From assembly GCA_049324575.1 (NCBI GenBank), contig JBMONI010000024.1:1-64000 (forward strand): a DNA stretch of 64,000 bases. Direction: 5' to 3'. Below, piece after piece: positions 61,003 to 64,000 of the stretch (positions are counted from its first letter, which is position 1; every line of letters begins with the position of its first letter). This DNA is from JBMONI01 sp049324575 (GTDB lineage Bacteria > Omnitrophota > Omnitrophia > Omnitrophales > Aquincolibacteriaceae). The notes beneath the pieces are model-generated. The model made no database searches. It was given only the letters and a program-made list of their open reading frames with translations, and was not told where the DNA came from. A program made the position numbers and the translations under genes.

Positions 61003-63702
61003 CTACCGCCACTTTCCCCGGTTAAAGAGCCTTGGAAATAGGATTTTACGGAATGTTTCGATAAGGAAAATAGCCAGCCCAGGCGCAATCGCCATCCCCC
61101 ATTCCGTGAGGTTCAAAGGAACCGCATAGAACACCGCTCGAAGCGGCGGCCAGTAAACAACCGCAAGCTGCAGCCCGATCGCCACAAGGATCGAGAAGAG
61201 CAACGCCCGGTTCTTGAAAAGACCGAGCCGAAAGATCGTGATCTCATCCGAGCGGGCATTCAGCGCAACGAACCATTCGAAAACAACGATGCCGCAAAAA
61301 GCGATCATCCGCGCTTCTGCCAGATCGTAAGAACGGAGCGCCCACGAAAAGATCGCAAAAACTCCGAGGGCCAGCATCCCGGAAAGGAAAAAAATCCGCA
61401 TGAGCATTCCCGGATAGATCAGACCCACCTTGGGGTCCCGGGGCGGATGCAAAAGCTCCGAACCTGTTTTGGGCTCCAATCCAAGGGGGATCGCAAGCAT
61501 CGCCCCCGTAACAAGATTTACCCAGAGGATCTGGATCGGAAGCAAGGGCGCTTCTCCCAGGAAAAGCACCGTAAGCATGAGAGCGCACAATTCCCCGAAG
61601 CAGGTCGTCAGCTGAAAAAAGATCGCGTTGCGCAGCCGGTTGAATATCACGCGCCCTTCTTCAACGGCCGCCACGATCGAAGCGAAATTGTCATCGGCCA
61701 GCACCACATCCGAAGCTTCCTTCGCAACATCGGTCCCCGTGATCCCCATTGATATCCCAATATCAGCCGCTTCAAGAGCCGGCGCGTCGTTAACGCCATC
61801 CCCGGTCATGGCAACCACATGTGAACGGCGTTTCAAGGCTTCGACGATCCGCAGCTTGTGAAGAGGTTCGATCCGGGCAAAGATAGACGCCTCTTCGATC
61901 TTCCGGTCCAGGTCTTCATCTTTCATCGCCGCAAGCTCGACCCCGCTGATCACTTCCGCGGAGGGGATCTCAAGTTGGGCACCGATCGCGCGAGCTGTGT
62001 CCTTATTGTCCCCGGTCGCCATCAGGACCCGGACACCTGCTTTTCGACATACGGCGATCGCTTTTTTCGCCTCCTCGCGGGGCGGATCGATCATGCCGAA
62101 AAGTCCGACAAAAACAAGCCGGCCGAGAAAATCCTGCTCAGTAAACCTTTCAGCGCCGCCCGGATAATCCTCTGCATACGCGACCGCCAGGACCCGCATC
62201 GCCTCGTTTGCCATCGCTTCCTGTGCTTTGACAATGCGCTCGCGGGCTTTTTGCTCCAACGGCTCCGAACCGCCGCGATACGCCACCCTGCCGCAAAGAG
62301 GGAGGATCTTTTCCGGCGCCCCTTTAACGCAAATGATCTTTTTATCCTGGTCTATATGCAATGTCGCCATGTATTGGCGTTCGCTCTGGAATGGGATCTC
62401 GCCGATCCGGGGGGCCGTCTTGTCCAGAGATTCTTTCCGGATCCCCGCTTTGAGGGCGAGCACCAGCAAAGCCCCTTCGGTCGGATCCCCGAGAATGCAT
62501 CCCTTCTGGCAATCGGCCATAAAAACCGCATCATTGCAAAGCACGCTTGCGCGAAGCATCTTCATCAGGACCGGTTCCGAGAGAGGCTCGATCGGCCGCT
62601 CCTCGTGGAGAAACCGGCCCTCCGTTCTTTCCCCGATCCCTGTCACCTCCATCCAACGATCCTCAAGATAAAGTTTAGTCACGGTCATTTGATTGAGGGT
62701 CAGGGTCCCGGTCTTATCCGAGCAAATGACAGTCGCCGCCCCCAAGGTCTCCACCGCCGCCAGATTCCTCGCTACCGCATTGCGTTGAGCCATTTTGCTC
62801 ATCCCCGCCGCCAGGACCACAGTAACCACCGCCGGCAATCCCTCCGGAATAGCCGAGACCGCGGCGGCAACCGCGAGAAGAAAAACATCGAGCCAATCCA
62901 TGCCTCGGCTCAACCCAATGATCTTAAGCAGAACAACCGCGAAAAGCACGATCCCGAGCAGTGAGTTCCCGAGCGCATGAATGCTCCGCTGAAGCGGAGT
63001 TTTCTGGGTCTTGATCTGATGGAGTGCGGAGGATATTTTCCCGATCTCGGTCTGCATCCCGGTGGCGGTGACGACCGCGATTGCCCTGCCGTAAGTCACA
63101 ACAGTCCCCATAAAGACCATGTTCTTCCGGTCCGCGAGAGTAAGTTCATTCGCCAAAACCGCCGTGTGTTTATCTACGGGGATCGGCTCTCCCGTCAAGG
63201 CGGATTCGTTGACCTTCAATTCGAAATTTTCGATCAAACGGGCGTCCGTGGGGACTTTATCGCCCGTTTCGAGCAAGAGGATATCCCCGGGCACAATATC
63301 CCTGGAACTGACCGAAGTCGCGTTGCCTCCGCGCCGCACCTTGGCTTTCGGAACGGTCAACTCCAGGAGAGCTCCCATGGCTTTTTCGGCACGGAATTCC
63401 TGAATGAAGCCTACGCCGGCCATGATGAAGATCGCAATCAAGATACTGGCCGCATCCAAAAGGCCTTTAAAAAAGAATTTGATCCCGGCCGCGATCAGCA
63501 AAAGATAAACGAGAGGATTCAGGAATTGTTTGATGAGAAGAACTGCCGCAGAGGCTTTACGCCGCAGGGTGAGCTCATTCGGCCCGAACTCCTTTAGCCG
63601 TTCCCCCGCCTGAACTGGAGAAAGACCTTCCGGCGCCGTCTGAAGGACCTCTAAGGCTTTTTCCGCAGCGATTTGATAGAAGGGCTTTTCCGGATCAGCC
63701 AT
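61003..63702 (-). CDS. P2-type cation-transporting ATPase
   Basis: 899 residues from the ATG at 63702; a TTG at 63717 falls inside the -10 element and is rejected. An N-terminal cation-ATPase domain is followed by the actuator segment VNESALTGEPIPV (TGE loop), M4 AIPEGLP near 283, the phosphorylation site DKTGTLT near 329, nucleotide-domain KGAPEKIL, and TGDGVNDAPAL. The M6 segment reads WVNLVTGAMLAI near 725-736, where SERCA-type calcium pumps have NLVTD, so an ion-site Asp is replaced by Gly. The pump therefore may not be a standard Ca2+ ATPase; Na+, Mn2+ or altered Ca2+ handling are possibilities. Confidence 0.9.
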   Translation of the reverse strand: MADPEKPFYQIAAEKALEVLQTAPEGLSPVQAGERLKEFGPNELTLRRKASAAVLLIKQFLNPLVYLLLIAAGIKFFFKGLLDAASILIAIFIMAGVGFIQEFRAEKAMGALLELTVPKAKVRRGGNATSVSSRDIVPGDILLLETGDKVPTDARLIENFELKVNESALTGEPIPVDKHTAVLANELTLADRKNMVFMGTVVTYGRAIAVVTATGMQTEIGKISSALHQIKTQKTPLQRSIHALGNSLLGIVLFAVVLLKIIGLSRGMDWLDVFLLAVAAAVSAIPEGLPAVVTVVLAAGMSKMAQRNAVARNLAAVETLGAATVICSDKTGTLTLNQMTVTKLYLEDRWMEVTGIGERTEGRFLHEERPIEPLSEPVLMKMLRASVLCNDAVFMADCQKGCILGDPTEGALLVLALKAGIRKESLDKTAPRIGEIPFQSERQYMATLHIDQDKKIICVKGAPEKILPLCGRVAYRGGSEPLEQKARERIVKAQEAMANEAMRVLAVAYAEDYPGGAERFTEQDFLGRLVFVGLFGMIDPPREEAKKAIAVCRKAGVRVLMATGDNKDTARAIGAQLEIPSAEVISGVELAAMKDEDLDRKIEEASIFARIEPLHKLRIVEALKRRSHVVAMTGDGVNDAPALEAADIGISMGITGTDVAKEASDVVLADDNFASIVAAVEEGRVIFNRLRNAIFFQLTTCFGELCALMLTVLFLGEAPLLPIQILWVNLVTGAMLAIPLGLEPKTGSELLHPPRDPKVGLIYPGMLMRIFFLSGMLALGVFAIFSWALRSYDLAEARMIAFCGIVVFEWFVALNARSDEITIFRLGLFKNRALLFSILVAIGLQLAVVYWPPLRAVFYAVPLNLTEWGMAIAPGLAIFLIETFRKILFPRLFNRGKWR

Positions 63703-63707
63703 ATTTG

Positions 63708-63737
63708 ATTTTAGCAAAAAACGCTTCTGGGCCGCAA
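63708..63737 (-). promoter_or_regulatory. promoter for the P-type ATPase, near-leaderless
   Basis: TTGCGG (63732-63737) is followed by an 18-bp spacer and TAAAAT (63708-63713). Predicted start is about 63702, the ATG itself. No Shine-Dalgarno is present. Confidence 0.55.
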
Positions 63738-63760
63738 CTTGTCTTGCTCTCCGAGCGGTT

Positions 63761-64000
63761 TCAGGTCCGGCTATAGCCGCGGGCTTTGGCCTTGCGTTCG
63801 TTCTCGGTGAGGTAGCGTTTTCTCAGGCGGACATTCTTCGGAGTGATCTCGACCAGTTCATCCTTCTCGATGAACTCCAGCGCAAATTCCAGCGTCATTT
63901 CGCGGGGCGGAATAAGACGGATCGCCTCGTCGGAGCCTGCCGCGCGCATATTGGTCAGCTTTTTCTCGCGAATCGCGTTCACGACCAGGTCCGGCCCCTT
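63761..64000 (-). CDS. typA: GTP-binding protein TypA/BipA, C-terminal end (partial)
   Basis: 80 codons of the gene's 3' end; the rest lies beyond the right edge. The frame continues upstream of 63982 as KGPDLV, so the apparent GTG start is internal. NAIREKKLTNMRAAGSDEA, IRLIPPREMTLEFALEFIE and DELVEITPKNVRLRKRYL match the conserved C-terminal domain of TypA, a ribosome-associated GTPase involved in stress and 50S assembly. It ends 59 bases before the ATPase ATG; the ATPase promoter lies in that gap. Confidence 0.93.
   Translation of the reverse strand, partial: KGPDLVVNAIREKKLTNMRAAGSDEAIRLIPPREMTLEFALEFIEKDELVEITPKNVRLRKRYLTENERKAKARGYSRT

Noticed and set aside
63703..63717. TTG start for the P-type ATPase
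   Set aside because: It lies over the -10 hexamer and has no Shine-Dalgarno.

Overview
The window reads as a chromosomal segment of a diderm (Gram-negative-type), moderately GC-rich bacterium. An LptD-type outer-membrane LPS assembly protein, an outer-membrane beta-barrel ending in Phe, a lipoprotein, sigma-54, two c-di-GMP synthases and several GT-C/GT2 glycosyltransferases support that. The mix of DUF2079-, YfhO- and TMTC-like membrane enzymes, a methyltransferase-glycosyltransferase fusion and several secreted proteins over 1,300 residues is reminiscent of uncultivated PVC-type lineages such as Candidatus Omnitrophota. That placement is inference; no rRNA gene is present to confirm it.

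Region 1 (1-29.3 kb) is almost entirely on the minus strand and is an envelope-glycan region. Read in the direction of transcription it starts at a strong sigma-70 promoter before accD. It continues through an orphan sugar-ABC ATPase, two GGDEF proteins, lptD, and a block of nucleotide-sugar enzymes (ugd, rmlD-like, UDP-GlcNAc dehydrogenase, UDP-glucuronate decarboxylase, GDP-mannose dehydratase, GDP-4-keto-6-deoxymannose reductase). It then runs into lipid-linked-sugar GT2 enzymes and large GT-C-like membrane proteins plus methyltransferases. A radical SAM gene and one GT2 gene are inserted on the plus strand. The left edge cuts a large membrane protein. The pathway logic is that GDP-rhamnose, UDP-glucuronate, UDP-xylose and UDP-GlcNAcA are made here and used by adjacent GT2/GT-C enzymes.

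Region 2 (29.4-36.4 kb, plus strand) holds rpoN and then a promoter followed by four genes joined by 4-bp stop/start overlaps: a TMTC-like GT-C/TPR protein, a UGM-like FAD enzyme and two GT2 enzymes. This looks like one co-translated glycosylation unit.

Region 3 (36.3-40.1 kb) is a small regulatory and tRNA region. It contains tRNA-Thr(CGU), a NUDIX hydrolase, tRNA-Arg(UCU), a hairpin repeat, a small unknown helical protein, a very AT-rich divergent intergenic region with two copies of a 35-bp element, a protein with two HTH-cupin modules, and a protein with two receiver domains and no output domain.

Region 4 (40.2-60.8 kb, minus strand) is the most unusual part. An outer-membrane beta-barrel protein and a lipoprotein (1-nt overlap) are followed by three exported proteins of 1,344-1,542 residues. 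Their long helical bodies look unrelated to one another, but all three end in the same roughly 268-residue module (single Asp-box motif plus an NTF2-like domain) and a C-terminal domain. A 1,536-residue Ig-like/CARDB surface protein comes next. The lipoprotein appears to carry a stand-alone version of the NTF2-like domain. I propose this as a candidate undescribed cell-surface or export system.

The right edge holds a P2-type cation ATPase with a non-canonical M6 segment and the 3' end of typA/bipA.
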